Assembly: GCF_017642925.1 (NCBI RefSeq)
Contig: NZ_JAEPOL010000020.1
Location: forward strand, 1-64,000
From: Maricaulis sp.
Lineage (GTDB): Bacteria > Pseudomonadota > Alphaproteobacteria > Caulobacterales > Maricaulaceae
Length of the DNA: 64,000 nucleotides
Direction of reading: 5' to 3'
A program made the translations under genes and the position numbers. This document shows positions 48,499-58,072 of the stretch, one piece after another. The notes beneath the pieces are model-generated. The model was not told where the DNA came from and made no database searches. It saw only the letters and a program-made list of their open reading frames with translations. Each line of letters starts with the position of its first letter. Within the stretch, counting starts at the first letter, position 1.

Positions 48499-51114
48499 TC
48501 AGTTTCCGAACAGGCCGGTCCGGTTCCACCAGCCGCGGCGCTTGGGCTTGTCGTCAGCCTTGGCGTCCGCATCGGCTGCAGCCGGCTCAGGCTGGGCTTC
48601 CGGTTCCGGGCTCGGTTCCGGAGCGGGCTCTTCCGTGGCGGCATCCTCGGCCTCGGTTGCCGGCGGGGTTTCCGGTTCGGCCTTCTTGCGGCGCGGTGCC
48701 CGGCGTTTCGGCTTGGGCTTTTCCTCCGCGGCCGGCTCTGCAGCCGGTTCGGAGGGCACTTCAGCCTGGGCTTCTTCGGCCGGTGCGGCCTCGGCATCGG
48801 CCGCCTTCTTGCGCGGACGGCGCGTCCGGCGCTTGGGCTTCTCGTCCTCGGCTGCCGGCGTTTCGGTCGCTTCCGGCGCCTCGGCCTGGACGGTCTCCTC
48901 GGCAGGAGCCGCCTCGGCCGCCGCATCGGCCTCGTCCGTCTTCTTGCGACGGGTCCGGCGCTTCGGCTTGGGTTTTTCTTCCGCAGCCGATTCCTCGACG
49001 GTCCCGGCGTCGGCAACCGGCTCGGCCACGGCTCCGGCCTCCTCGGCCAGCGCGTCTTCGATCACTTCGCGGGCTTCGCCCTCGATGACCTCGCCCTCAG
49101 CGGCCTGCTCGTCGCTTTGCCCTTCGGCACTGCGGCGGCGGCCACGGCCACCCCGGCGGCCGCGGCGGCGGCGCTTGCGGGGCTGATCGTCACCGTCTTC
49201 GGTGCCGTCTTCGTCAGAGCCGGTGTCGGCCGCTTCGGTGGCATCGCCATCCTCGACCTTGATCACATCCATCGCGCTGGACGTGTCCTCGCCGGAACCC
49301 GGCTTGCGGCGGCGACGGCGGCGGCGCCGTCGGCCGGACGCTTCGCGGCTCTCCTCGGTCTCGTCCTCGACTTCCACGGGATCGGGAATATCGATCTCCT
49401 CGATCGACTCGACGGAGAGCGGTGCGACGGGCAGTTCGTCGCCCGGTTCGCGGCTTTCCAGCGCCTCGATGGTGAATTCCGGCGCCATGATTGTGTCGTC
49501 GGCGGCCACGGCGATGCGAATGGCGAAGCGTTGCTCGATCGCCAGCAGGTGATCGCGCTTGTCGTTGAGAATGTAGATCGCAACGGCAGTCGGCAGCGAG
49601 ATGCGCACGCGCTTGGCCTTGCCGCGCGTGGCCTCGCGCTCCAGGCCGCGCAGGGCGACGAGGGCGCTCGATTCTGTGGAGCGCAGATGTCCGGAACCGC
49701 GGCAGGTCGGGCAGGGTACGGTCGAGCCTTCGAGCAGGCTGGTTCGCCGACGCTGGCGCGAGATTTCCATCAGGCCGAACTGCGAGATGCGGCCGACCTG
49801 CAGGCGGGCCCGGTCGCGCTTGAGCACGTCCTTCATCTTCTTTTCGACGGCCCGGTTATTCTTGTTCTCATCCATGTCGATAAAATCGATCACGATGAGA
49901 CCGGCCAGGTCGCGCAGACGCATCTGGCGGGCCGCCTCGGCAGCGGCTTCCATATTGGTCTTCAGCGCCGTCGCCTCGATATTCCGCTCGCGCGTGGAGC
50001 GGCCCGAATTGACGTCGATGGAGACCAGGGCCTCGGTCGGGTTGATGACGATATAGCCACCGGACTTCAGGGGCGCGATCGGCGAGTAGATCGCTTCCAG
50101 CTGCGCCTCGACCTGGTGCTGCAGAAAGAGCGGCACGGTCTCCTTGTAGTGCTGCACCTTCTTGGCGTGAGACGGCATCAGCATCCGCATGAAGGCCTTG
50201 GCCTCCTTGTAGGCTTCCTCGCCCTCGACCAGCACGCTGTCGATCTCCTTGTCATAGAGATCGCGGATGGCACGCTTGACCAGATTGCCTTCCTCATAGA
50301 TCAGCGCTGGCGCGACGGACTTCAGCGTCAGCTCGCGGATATTCTCCCACAGCCGGACGAGATAGTCGGCATCGCGCTTGATCTCGGTCTTGGTACGGCT
50401 GGCGCCGGCGGTGCGGATGATCAGGCCGACACCCTTGGGCAGGTCGAGCTCGTTCACCACGGATTTCAGGCGCTTGCGGTCGGCTGCATTGGAAATCTTG
50501 CGGGAAATGCCGCCGCCGCGCGGCGTGTTCGGCATCAGCACGCAATAGCGGCCGGCCAGCGACAGATAGGTCGTCAGGGCAGCGCCCTTGTTGCCGCGCT
50601 CTTCCTTGGCGACCTGCACCAGCAGGATCTGCCGGCGCTTGATGACTTCCTGGATCTTGTACTTGCGGAACATCTGCCGGCGGCGGCGGGCCGCCTGGGC
50701 ATCGTCGACATCGTCCTCGGAATCGTCGCCGATGGTTTCCGGCGCTTCCGGCGCGTCCTCGCCATCCTCGGCGTCGTCGGAAGCCGCGGCGTCCTCGACA
50801 TGCGGTTCCTCGTCCTCCTCGCGCGCAGCGGAGGCTTCTTCCTCGGCGAGGGCGACACGATCCTCATAGGGGATCTGGTAGTAGTCGGGATGGATTTCGT
50901 TGAAGGCCAGGAAGCCGTGGCGATTGCCGCCATACTCGACGAAGGCCGCCTGCAGCGACGGCTCTACGCGCGTGACCTTGGCGAGGTAGATGTTGCCGCG
51001 AATGGGCCGGCGGGCTTCCGCCTCGAAATCGAAATCCTCAACTTTGGAACCGTCTACGACAACGACGCGGGTCTCTTCGCGATGACCTGCGTCGATCAGC
51101 ATTTTCTTGGACAT
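48499..51114 (-). CDS. rne: Ribonuclease E
   Basis: An 871-residue endoribonuclease that starts decay of most mRNAs and scaffolds the degradosome. The catalytic half has an S1 domain with an acidic insertion (AAREEDEEPHVEDAAASDD, about 90-140), the DNase-I-like core with VSIDVNSGRSTRERNI, and the zinc-link CPTCRGSG. From about 560 on the protein is disordered and alternates acidic Ala/Glu stretches with basic clusters of KRRTRR type; it ends with RRGWWNRTGLFGN. AGGAGAG precedes the ATG. The 488-bp leader is unusually long. Confidence 0.96.
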   Translation of the reverse strand: MSKKMLIDAGHREETRVVVVDGSKVEDFDFEAEARRPIRGNIYLAKVTRVEPSLQAAFVEYGGNRHGFLAFNEIHPDYYQIPYEDRVALAEEEASAAREEDEEPHVEDAAASDDAEDGEDAPEAPETIGDDSEDDVDDAQAARRRRQMFRKYKIQEVIKRRQILLVQVAKEERGNKGAALTTYLSLAGRYCVLMPNTPRGGGISRKISNAADRKRLKSVVNELDLPKGVGLIIRTAGASRTKTEIKRDADYLVRLWENIRELTLKSVAPALIYEEGNLVKRAIRDLYDKEIDSVLVEGEEAYKEAKAFMRMLMPSHAKKVQHYKETVPLFLQHQVEAQLEAIYSPIAPLKSGGYIVINPTEALVSIDVNSGRSTRERNIEATALKTNMEAAAEAARQMRLRDLAGLIVIDFIDMDENKNNRAVEKKMKDVLKRDRARLQVGRISQFGLMEISRQRRRTSLLEGSTVPCPTCRGSGHLRSTESSALVALRGLEREATRGKAKRVRISLPTAVAIYILNDKRDHLLAIEQRFAIRIAVAADDTIMAPEFTIEALESREPGDELPVAPLSVESIEEIDIPDPVEVEDETEESREASGRRRRRRRRRKPGSGEDTSSAMDVIKVEDGDATEAADTGSDEDGTEDGDDQPRKRRRRGRRGGRGRRRSAEGQSDEQAAEGEVIEGEAREVIEDALAEEAGAVAEPVADAGTVEESAAEEKPKPKRRTRRKKTDEADAAAEAAPAEETVQAEAPEATETPAAEDEKPKRRTRRPRKKAADAEAAPAEEAQAEVPSEPAAEPAAEEKPKPKRRAPRRKKAEPETPPATEAEDAATEEPAPEPSPEPEAQPEPAAADADAKADDKPKRRGWWNRTGLFGN

Positions 51115-51602
51115 TAAAAGTCTCTCCTGCGCACGCCTGCAGGACGGGCCGCTCCTCTGGAACGGCGGAAATCGTCGGCGGCGGCGGGGGTGTGATGGAC
51201 GGGGGGCTGCCTGTCGTCGTCGATCTCAAAAACACTGGCGATCGACGTTGCATCAGGCGCTCCTCGCGCATCGGCAGTTACCATGTGCGCCTCCCGGCCT
51301 GCTGTCAGGGCGTCGGGCGCGGCGGTCGGGGCTCCGGTCTTCAAGAGATCCGGAACGGCGATAGTGATTCCGGCGGCCCTGGGGCTTGGCCGGTCCTGCC
51401 CGGCGGCCCGATCCGCGAATAAAAAACGCGAGGTCGCCAAGGCGTTGGCAACATGCAACATTCCAAACGCGAAGAAAAGTGTTTGTCGCCGTCCCGTGCT
51501 TGCAGGAAATTTCTTCGGGGGGCATCAACGAAACGTCAAGCTCCGCGCCCTAGTCTGGCAAAAAAGCCGTTTGGGAATCACGGTAGTTAAGATGGTGTGG
51601 AA
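51115..51602. other. Long divergent leader between rne and the amidase gene
   Basis: No gene is firmly supported. It must hold the promoters of both rne (leftward) and the amidase (rightward). On the minus strand an open frame of 115 codons (ATG at 51461, TAA at 51114-51116) ends so that the last A of TAA is the A of the rne ATG. A CCTGC/GCAGG hairpin lies close to the rne ribosome-binding site, and A/T-rich TTTTTTATTC occurs around 51420 on the minus strand. RNase E leaders in other bacteria bind RNase E itself for feedback control. Confidence 0.45.
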
Positions 51603-52817
51603 ATGCGGATTCGTTTGTTTGTATCGGCCATTGCGGGCCTTCTGAGTTTCGCGGGCGCAGGCCTTGCGGACCAGGAAATCCGTGATGTGCGCTTTGGCGT
51701 CGATGGCGAACGCACCCGCGTCGTGATCGAAACGGCCGAGCCTGCCGATTTTCGCGCCTTCACCCTGGACGGGTTTTCCGACCGTCTTGTCGTCGACATG
51801 CCCGACATGCGCTGGTCCGTGTCCGGACTGACGACAGGCGAGGGCATGGGGCACGGCCTCGTCGATACCTTCCGCTTTTTCAACAATTCCACGTCCAGCT
51901 CGCGCGTCGTGTTCGAACTGGAGCACCCCGCCGTCATCATCGACCAGTTCGCGCTCGATCCGAGCGATCCCGGCGGCAATCACCGCCTGGTGATCGATGT
52001 CGAGCGCGTCACCGCGGAAACCTTCGAGACCTCCTCCGGCTTTTCCCATACCCGCGCCGAAAGCCTCGATTCCCTGATCGCGGAACGCGTCGAGGCGGTC
52101 TATGTGCCGCCGGAGCGCGAGCGCCGCGTGATCGTCGTCGATGCGGGGCACGGCGGCAGTGATCCCGGTTCAATCGGCCGGTCCGGTACGCATGAGAGCG
52201 ATGTCGCCCTGGAAGCTGCGCGCGAACTTCGCCGCCAGCTGGAGGCGACGGGGCGCTATGAGGTCTTCATGACCCGCGAACGGGATGTCTACCCGTCCTG
52301 GGGCGAGCGTGTCGCCGTGATGGCCGATGTCCGTGCGGACCTGTTCATTTCGCTTCACGCGGATTCGTCGGGCAATTCGGGGGTTCGCGGTGCGGCGGTC
52401 TATACGCTCAACGACACGGCCGAGAACCGGGCCCGCCAGCGCGCCCGCCAAGATGCCGACCACACGATGCAGGTCGATGTGAACAATATCCTCGTCGAGC
52501 TGGAGCTGCGCGAGAAGCGAAACCAGTCCTCGGCCTTTGCCGAAGTCCTGCTGCAGCACCTCGGCTCGGCCGGTCCGCTGCTGGCCAACCCGCACCGCCA
52601 GGCGAATCTCTTTGTCCTGCTGGATCCGCGCGTGCCGGCCGTCCTGCTGGAAATGGGCTTCCTGACCAATGCGACGGACGAGAGCAATCTCACCTCGGCC
52701 AGCGCCCGGCGGACGCAGATGTCAGCAGTGGTCCGCGGCATCGACAGCTATTTTGCCCAGCGTGGTGACGATGTGCAGTTCGCCGGCAGTGACACGGTTG
52801 CCGCCCGGACGCGGTAA
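51603..52817 (+). CDS. amiC: N-acetylmuramoyl-L-alanine amidase (AmiC-like) with AMIN domain
   Basis: A 404-residue exported zinc amidase that cleaves the bond between MurNAc and the stem peptide during daughter-cell separation. A signal peptide (MRIRLFVSAIAGLLSFAGAG) precedes an AMIN domain (DVRFGVDGERTRVVIETA) that targets the septum. The Amidase_3 domain has the zinc ligands in VVDAGHGGSDPGS, the Glu in HESDVALEAA, SLHADS, and the catalytic Glu in LLEMGFLTN. ATG 51603 is used; GTG 51597 is possible. PBP1A and prfB follow, an order known in this lineage. Confidence 0.94.
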   Translation: MRIRLFVSAIAGLLSFAGAGLADQEIRDVRFGVDGERTRVVIETAEPADFRAFTLDGFSDRLVVDMPDMRWSVSGLTTGEGMGHGLVDTFRFFNNSTSSSRVVFELEHPAVIIDQFALDPSDPGGNHRLVIDVERVTAETFETSSGFSHTRAESLDSLIAERVEAVYVPPERERRVIVVDAGHGGSDPGSIGRSGTHESDVALEAARELRRQLEATGRYEVFMTRERDVYPSWGERVAVMADVRADLFISLHADSSGNSGVRGAAVYTLNDTAENRARQRARQDADHTMQVDVNNILVELELREKRNQSSAFAEVLLQHLGSAGPLLANPHRQANLFVLLDPRVPAVLLEMGFLTNATDESNLTSASARRTQMSAVVRGIDSYFAQRGDDVQFAGSDTVAARTR

Positions 52818-52922
52818 CCCCCTATGATCGAACGCCGCGGACGGTCATAATACGGCCGTGGTTTTGGGTATCGTGCCGATGGTCACGATGGGGGGCTGCA
52901 TGTCGAGCGGCCAGAGGGCGTA

Positions 52923-55430
52923 ATGAAGATTTTCACTCTGCGTAACATGATGCGTACCGCTTTGTGGGGCGGCATCGCCGCTGTCGTGTTGGGCGTGATC
53001 GCGTTCGTGGCTGCGGCTGTCTATGTGGTGCGCGTCACCGACGACCTGCCGAATCACGAACAGCTGGCCGAATACCAGCCGCCCATCATGAGCCGGGTGC
53101 ATGCGGGCGATGGCCTGCTGATCGCCGAATACGCGCGTGAGCATCGCGTTTTCGTGCCGATCGACAATATCCCGCAGAATGTCGTCCACGCCTTCATTTC
53201 CGCGGAAGACAAGAATTTCTACGAGCATGGCGGTCTGGACCTGCGCGGCATCATCCGCGCGGCGATTTCGAATGTCGGCAATGTGCTCAACGGGCGCCGT
53301 CTCGAGGGCGCCTCGACCATCACCCAGCAGGTCGCCAAGAACTTCCTCCTGTCCTCGGAGCAGCGCATCGAGCGCAAGGTGCGCGAGATGATCCTGTCGC
53401 GCCGGATCGAGCGCGCCTTCACCAAGGACCAGATCATCGAACTCTATCTCAACGAGATCTATCTGGGCAACCGCGCCTACGGCGTGGCGGCGGCGGCGCT
53501 GAACTATTTCGGCAAGTCGCTGGACGAGCTCGAGCTGCACGAGATCGCCTATCTCGCGGCGCTGCCCAAGGGGCCGTCGAATTATCACCCCGAACGCAAT
53601 CGCGAGGCCGCGATCGCCCGCCGCAACTGGGTGATCGAGCGGATGGCGGAGAATGGTTATGTCTCCGAAGAGGCCGCCCGCGAGGCCCAGGCCCAGCCGC
53701 TGGAGACCGTCGACCGCCTGTCCGGCGCGACCTACACAGCGGCCGAATATTTCGTCGAGAATGTCCGCCGCGAAGTCTTTTCCATGTATGGCGAGGACGA
53801 GCTTTATGATGGCGGCCTGTCGATCCGCACGACGCTGGATACCTCGATGCAGCTGGCCGCGCGGCGTGCCCTGCGCGACGGGCTGGAAGCCTATGACCGC
53901 CGCCACGGCTATCGCGGCCCGCTGGCCACGATCGAAACCGGCGAGGGCTGGGTCGAGCGCCTGTCCGAGGTCGAGATTCCCGGCGATCTCGATGATGGCT
54001 GGATGCCCGCCATAGTGCTGGAAACCACTGCCGACACGGCCCGGATCGGTTTCCTGAACGGTGAGGAAGGCGAGATCCCGATGTCGGCCCTGGAATGGGC
54101 CCGGGAAACCCTGGCGGACGGTCTGCTCGGTGCGGCGGTCCGTCGCCCGTCCGACGTGCTGGGCGAGGGCGATGTGATCCTGGTCGCCTCGATTGCCGAC
54201 CAGGAAGGCTATTCGGAAGGCCAGTACGGGCTGCGCCAGGTGCCGCAGATCAATGGCGGTATTCTGGCCATGGACCCGCATACCGGCCGCGTTCTGGCAA
54301 TGGTGGGCGGGTATTCCTTCCAGCACAGCCAGTTCAACCGGGCCACCCAGGCGCGCCGTCAGCCCGGCTCCTCCTTCAAACCCTTCGTCTATGCCGCTGC
54401 GCTGGACAATGGTTACACGCCGGCCAGCCTGATCCTGGACGCTCCCTTCATCGCGACCGGCGGTCCGGACGAGCGCTTTTACATGCCCTCCAACTATTCG
54501 GAACGCTATTACGGCATGTCGACCCTGCGCCTCGGCCTAGAGCTGTCGCGGAACGTGATGACCGTGCGTCTGGCGCAGGAAATGGGCATGGAGCCGATCG
54601 CCGAATACGGCGAACGCTTCGGCATCTATGACGATCTCGAGCCCGTCCTCGCGATGGCACTGGGTGCCGGGGAGACCACGCTCTACCGCCTGGTCTCGGC
54701 CTATGCGACGCTGGTCAATGGTGGCCGCCGCGTCGAACCGACCATCATCGACCGGGTGCAGGACCGCACGGGCTCAACGATCTTTGCCCACGAAGTCCTG
54801 CCCTGCGACACCTGCGACGTCTCCGAATGGTCGCCGGAGCTGCACGAGCCGCAATTCCCGGAAACCCGCGAGGAAGTCGTCGATCCGGTGACGGCCTATC
54901 AGGTCGTTCACATGCTGGAAGGCGCCGTCGAACGCGGAACGGGTACGGCCCTGCGGCCGCTGGGCCGTCCGCTGGGCGGCAAGACCGGCACGACCAATGA
55001 TTTCCGCGATGCCTGGTTTGTCGGCTTCGGGCCTGACCTTGTGGTCGGTGTCTATGTCGGTTTCGACACGCCCTACCAGCTGGGCAATGGCGAAGCGGGG
55101 GGCGTTGTTGCCGCGCCGATCGCGCGCGACTTTCTGGAAGTCGCACTCGAGAATTATCCGGTTGCGCCGTTCCGTGTGCCCGAGGGTGTGCGTCTTGTGC
55201 CGATCGACCGTTCCAACGGCACGCCCGGTGCTCTGGGCCAGTCGGGTGTGATCCTGGAAGCCTTCCGTCCCGGAACGGAGCCGTCGCGCACCTCCGAGGA
55301 CGAGGAAAGCGGGCTCTCCTTTGCCCGTGACAGCGTTAGCGACGACCCGCTGGCTCTCCTGCTGTCCCGGCAGGAGCAGCAGGAAGAGGACGAAGGTCCG
55401 GAGGATGACGAGCTGGGCGGTCTGTACTGA
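52923..55430 (+). CDS. mrcA: Class A penicillin-binding protein 1A
   Basis: An 835-residue bifunctional cell-wall synthase. One N-terminal membrane helix (about 15-38) anchors it. The GT51 glycosyltransferase has catalytic Glu95 in AEDKNFYEHGG, then GASTITQQVAKN and the KVREM and LYLNEIYLG motifs. An OB-like insertion lies between the domains. The transpeptidase has its nucleophile in PGSSFKPF, SRN in LELSRNVMTV and KTGTT near 685. The tail is acidic (EEDEGPEDDELGG). GAGGG precedes the start. It lies between amiC and prfB. Confidence 0.96.
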   Translation: MKIFTLRNMMRTALWGGIAAVVLGVIAFVAAAVYVVRVTDDLPNHEQLAEYQPPIMSRVHAGDGLLIAEYAREHRVFVPIDNIPQNVVHAFISAEDKNFYEHGGLDLRGIIRAAISNVGNVLNGRRLEGASTITQQVAKNFLLSSEQRIERKVREMILSRRIERAFTKDQIIELYLNEIYLGNRAYGVAAAALNYFGKSLDELELHEIAYLAALPKGPSNYHPERNREAAIARRNWVIERMAENGYVSEEAAREAQAQPLETVDRLSGATYTAAEYFVENVRREVFSMYGEDELYDGGLSIRTTLDTSMQLAARRALRDGLEAYDRRHGYRGPLATIETGEGWVERLSEVEIPGDLDDGWMPAIVLETTADTARIGFLNGEEGEIPMSALEWARETLADGLLGAAVRRPSDVLGEGDVILVASIADQEGYSEGQYGLRQVPQINGGILAMDPHTGRVLAMVGGYSFQHSQFNRATQARRQPGSSFKPFVYAAALDNGYTPASLILDAPFIATGGPDERFYMPSNYSERYYGMSTLRLGLELSRNVMTVRLAQEMGMEPIAEYGERFGIYDDLEPVLAMALGAGETTLYRLVSAYATLVNGGRRVEPTIIDRVQDRTGSTIFAHEVLPCDTCDVSEWSPELHEPQFPETREEVVDPVTAYQVVHMLEGAVERGTGTALRPLGRPLGGKTGTTNDFRDAWFVGFGPDLVVGVYVGFDTPYQLGNGEAGGVVAAPIARDFLEVALENYPVAPFRVPEGVRLVPIDRSNGTPGALGQSGVILEAFRPGTEPSRTSEDEESGLSFARDSVSDDPLALLLSRQEQQEEDEGPEDDELGGLY

Positions 55431-55504
55431 CCGTCTTGTCTCGCGCCTCGCGCACCTCTATCCCGGCAGTCACACCTGTTTGAATCAGCCAGGCCTTTGC
55501 CATC

Positions 55505-56636
55505 ATGCGACCTGAAATCCAGAGCCTTTCCGATGAAATCCAGCAGGCAGTGGGCCTGCTGAGGAGGCGTCTTTGACTGGGATACTGCCCAGAAACGCCT
55601 CGACGAGCTGAACGCGAAATCCGAAGCGCCGGACTTCTGGAACGATCCCCAGAAGGCCCAGGTCCTGATGCGCGAGCGCAACCGGCTTGAGTCGGCGATC
55701 GAGACCGTTGTCGAGGCCGAGCGCGAGCTGTCCGACGCCATCGAGATCATCGAACTGGCCGAAATGGAAGACGATGCGGACATGGTCGAGGAGGCCGTGT
55801 CCGGCCTGAAGCAGCTGGCCGAGCGTATGCGCCGCGCCCAGCTGGAGACGCTGCTCTCCGGCGAGGCTGACGGCAATGACGCCTTCCTGGAGATCCACTC
55901 CGGTGCCGGCGGTACGGAAAGCCAGGACTGGACCGCCATGCTGGCGCGGATGTATTCGCGCTGGGCGAATGCGCATGGCTACAAGGTCGAAACGATGGAA
56001 GAGCAGGCCGGCGAAGAGGCGGGCCTGAAGTCCACCACGCTGCTGGTGAAGGGCGAGAATGCCTATGGCTGGCTGAAGACGGAAAGCGGTGTGCACCGGC
56101 TGGTGCGGATCTCGCCTTTCGACAGCTCTGCCCGCCGCCACACCAGCTTCTCCTCGGTCGGCGTCTACCCGCAGATCGACGATGCGATCGATGTCGAGAT
56201 CGACGAGTCCAAGGTGCGCACCGATACCTATCGCGCCTCGGGAGCGGGCGGCCAGCACGTCAACAAGACCGACAGTGCCGTACGTCTGACCTACGACATG
56301 CCCGGCGAGGACAAGCCGATCGTCGTGCAGTGCCAGAATGACCGTTCCCAGCACAAGAACCGCTCCCAGGCCTGGGACATGCTGCGCGCGCGGGTCTACG
56401 AGATCGAGCTGCAAAAGCGTGAGGCCGCGGCCCAGGCCGAAGCCGACAGCAAGACCGAGATCGGCTGGGGGCACCAGATCCGCTCCTACGTCCTGCAGCC
56501 CTACCAGATGGTCAAGGATCTGCGCACCAATGTCGAAACCTCGAACACGTCCGGCGTGCTGGACGGCGATCTCGACGAATTCATGGCGGCAGCCCTGGCC
56601 GCGCGTGTCGGGGGCGACGACGAGGCCGAGGGCTAG
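55505..56636 (+). CDS. prfB: Peptide chain release factor 2, made through programmed +1 frameshift
   Basis: RF2 terminates at UGA and UAA. Translation starts at ATG 55505 ([19 protein letters not shown]), reaches an in-frame TGA at 55574-55576 after 23 codons, and must shift +1 to continue as [14 protein letters not shown] to 56636, 376 residues in all. The anticodon-mimic SPF motif is in [12 protein letters not shown], and the catalytic GGQ in [14 protein letters not shown]. The second-frame part alone would lack the N-terminal domain, so the frameshift product is the functional one. Low RF2 raises frameshifting, giving autoregulation. Confidence 0.97.
55561..55577 (+). promoter_or_regulatory. 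prfB programmed frameshift site
   Basis: GAGGAGG (internal Shine-Dalgarno, 55561-55567), three bases, then CTT TGA C (55571-55577). This matches the E. coli layout of SD, three-base spacer and CUU-UGA-C slippery stop. Confidence 0.95.
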
Positions 56637-56659
56637 GCGGGCGAGCGGGGTTTGACGAC

Positions 56660-57064
56660 ATGGAGAGCTGGTACATCGCGTTGCGCCATATCCATATGAC
56701 GACGATTGCGCTGAGCGGGGTTTTCTTCCTCGTCCGCGCGATTGCCGTCAATCTGGCCGGGGCCGGCTGGCCCCGCCTGCGGCCCGTGCGCATGAGCAGC
56801 TATGCAATCGACACCGTATTGCTGGTCTCGGCGATCGCCCTGACCGTGGTGACCGGCCAATACCCCTTTGCGGATGCCTGGCTGACGGTGAAGGTTGTGC
56901 TCCTGATCGTCTACATCGCCCTGGGCATCATCGCCTTGCGGCCAGCGCGTCCGGCACCCGTGCGGCTCGTCGCGACCGCCGCCGCGGCGACTGTCTTTCT
57001 TTTCATCGTCACCGTCGCCCGGACCCATCATCCCATGGGCCTGTTCTCGGGGCTGCCGCTCTAG
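56660..57064 (+). CDS. SirB2 family membrane protein
   Basis: A 134-residue protein with four membrane helices. The N-terminal WYIALRHIHMTTIALSGVFF carries the SirB2-typical His residues; LVSAIALTVVTGQYPF and WLTVKVVLLIVYIALG follow, and the end has VARTHHPMGLF. Function of SirB2 is unclear; a link to quinone or heme enzymes is only suspected from the His pattern. It follows prfB by 23 bp. Its TAG overlaps the stop of the convergent regulator in a shared CTAG. Confidence 0.85.
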   Translation: MESWYIALRHIHMTTIALSGVFFLVRAIAVNLAGAGWPRLRPVRMSSYAIDTVLLVSAIALTVVTGQYPFADAWLTVKVVLLIVYIALGIIALRPARPAPVRLVATAAAATVFLFIVTVARTHHPMGLFSGLPL

Positions 57065-57369
57065 CCGTCCTTATCTCCGGACTGTCCCAGCAGCCGGCCG
57101 ATCGCCTCGATATAGGCGGCGAAAGCCTTGCGGCCGGCGGGCGTCATGCGGACCCGGGTCAGCGGCTTGCGGTTCAGGAAGCTCTTGTCGATGGCGACAT
57201 AGCCGGCGTCCTCGAGTTTGCGCAGATGGATCGACAGATTGCCCTGCGTCGCGTTGAGCACCGTCTTCAGTTCCGTGAAATCGGCCACATCGGTATTGGC
57301 CAGATGGGTCATCACACCCAGCCGGATACGTCCGTGAATGATGTCGTCGATGTCGTCGATACTGCTCAC
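57061..57369 (-). CDS. Small winged-helix transcriptional regulator
   Basis: A 102-residue protein of the short MarR/ArsR-like type (HTH_27-like). IIHGRIRLGVMTHLAN, FTELKTVLNATQGNLSIHLRKLEDAGYV (recognition helix) and RVRMTPAGRKAFAAYIEAI fit the winged helix with a C-terminal dimer helix. These regulators usually sit in an operon with a membrane protein, and here the gene follows one by 10 bp. The start is GTG at 57369. Ligand unknown. Confidence 0.88.
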   Translation of the reverse strand: MSSIDDIDDIIHGRIRLGVMTHLANTDVADFTELKTVLNATQGNLSIHLRKLEDAGYVAIDKSFLNRKPLTRVRMTPAGRKAFAAYIEAIGRLLGQSGDKDG

Positions 57370-57379
57370 GGTCGTGCCG

Positions 57380-58006
57380 TCATGCCTCTGCTTGCGTTGG
57401 CCGCGCTGCCCGCATGAGCAGATAGCCCGGCAGGGACATCAGCAGCAGGAGGGCGAGGCTGGTGATCAGCAAAAAGCGGTTATTCACGCCGTTCACGGCC
57501 AGCAGGATGGCCGCGGCAAACCAGCCGAGCGAGACGGCGCCCTGCCACAGGCGGCGGCGCAGGCGGAAAGCGATGAACCAGGTGCCGCCGAACAGCGCGA
57601 AGACGACTTCGGCGTGCAGCAGCCAGGGTTCCGCGCTGCCGGTGCGGTAGGACATCAGGCCGAAAATCACCACCAGGCACAGATTGATCAGGCCGGCGGC
57701 GATGAAGGCGGCTTCATAGGCGCGGCCGGAGAGGGTTTTCGGTCCCTTCGACCAGTCGCGCATGGTGACCGTGATGATCGTGCCCAGCACACCGGCGTTC
57801 GCGATCACCACGACAGCCAGGTCGGCGAGTGGGGGCAGATCCACATGACCGCCAAAAGAGAGGTACTGGATGAAGGTCTGGACGGCATAGAGGCCGCCGC
57901 AGATGAAAAGGACCAGTCCCAGGGAATGGGAGGGTGTTTCATCGCCGGTCGCCAGACCGCGCATGAAAGCGAGGTCGGCACGGGCATCAGCAAGCTTGTC
58001 GGTCAT
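57380..58006 (-). CDS. Six-helix membrane protein paired with the regulator
   Basis: A 208-residue protein. A cytoplasmic N-terminus (TDKLADARADLAFMRGLATG) is followed by about six hydrophobic helices in pairs. No named family is recognised; similar small integral proteins often lie beside winged-helix regulators such as the downstream gene. AAGGGG is well placed before ATG at 58006. Upstream is the acyltransferase, 66 bp away on the same strand. Confidence 0.7.
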   Translation of the reverse strand: MTDKLADARADLAFMRGLATGDETPSHSLGLVLFICGGLYAVQTFIQYLSFGGHVDLPPLADLAVVVIANAGVLGTIITVTMRDWSKGPKTLSGRAYEAAFIAAGLINLCLVVIFGLMSYRTGSAEPWLLHAEVVFALFGGTWFIAFRLRRRLWQGAVSLGWFAAAILLAVNGVNNRFLLITSLALLLLMSLPGYLLMRAARPTQAEA

Positions 58007-58072
58007 GATCTGCCCCTTGGGCAAGGGCCCGGACGGGCCTTCGCAGGTCACGTCCGGGCAGTATGAATTGAT

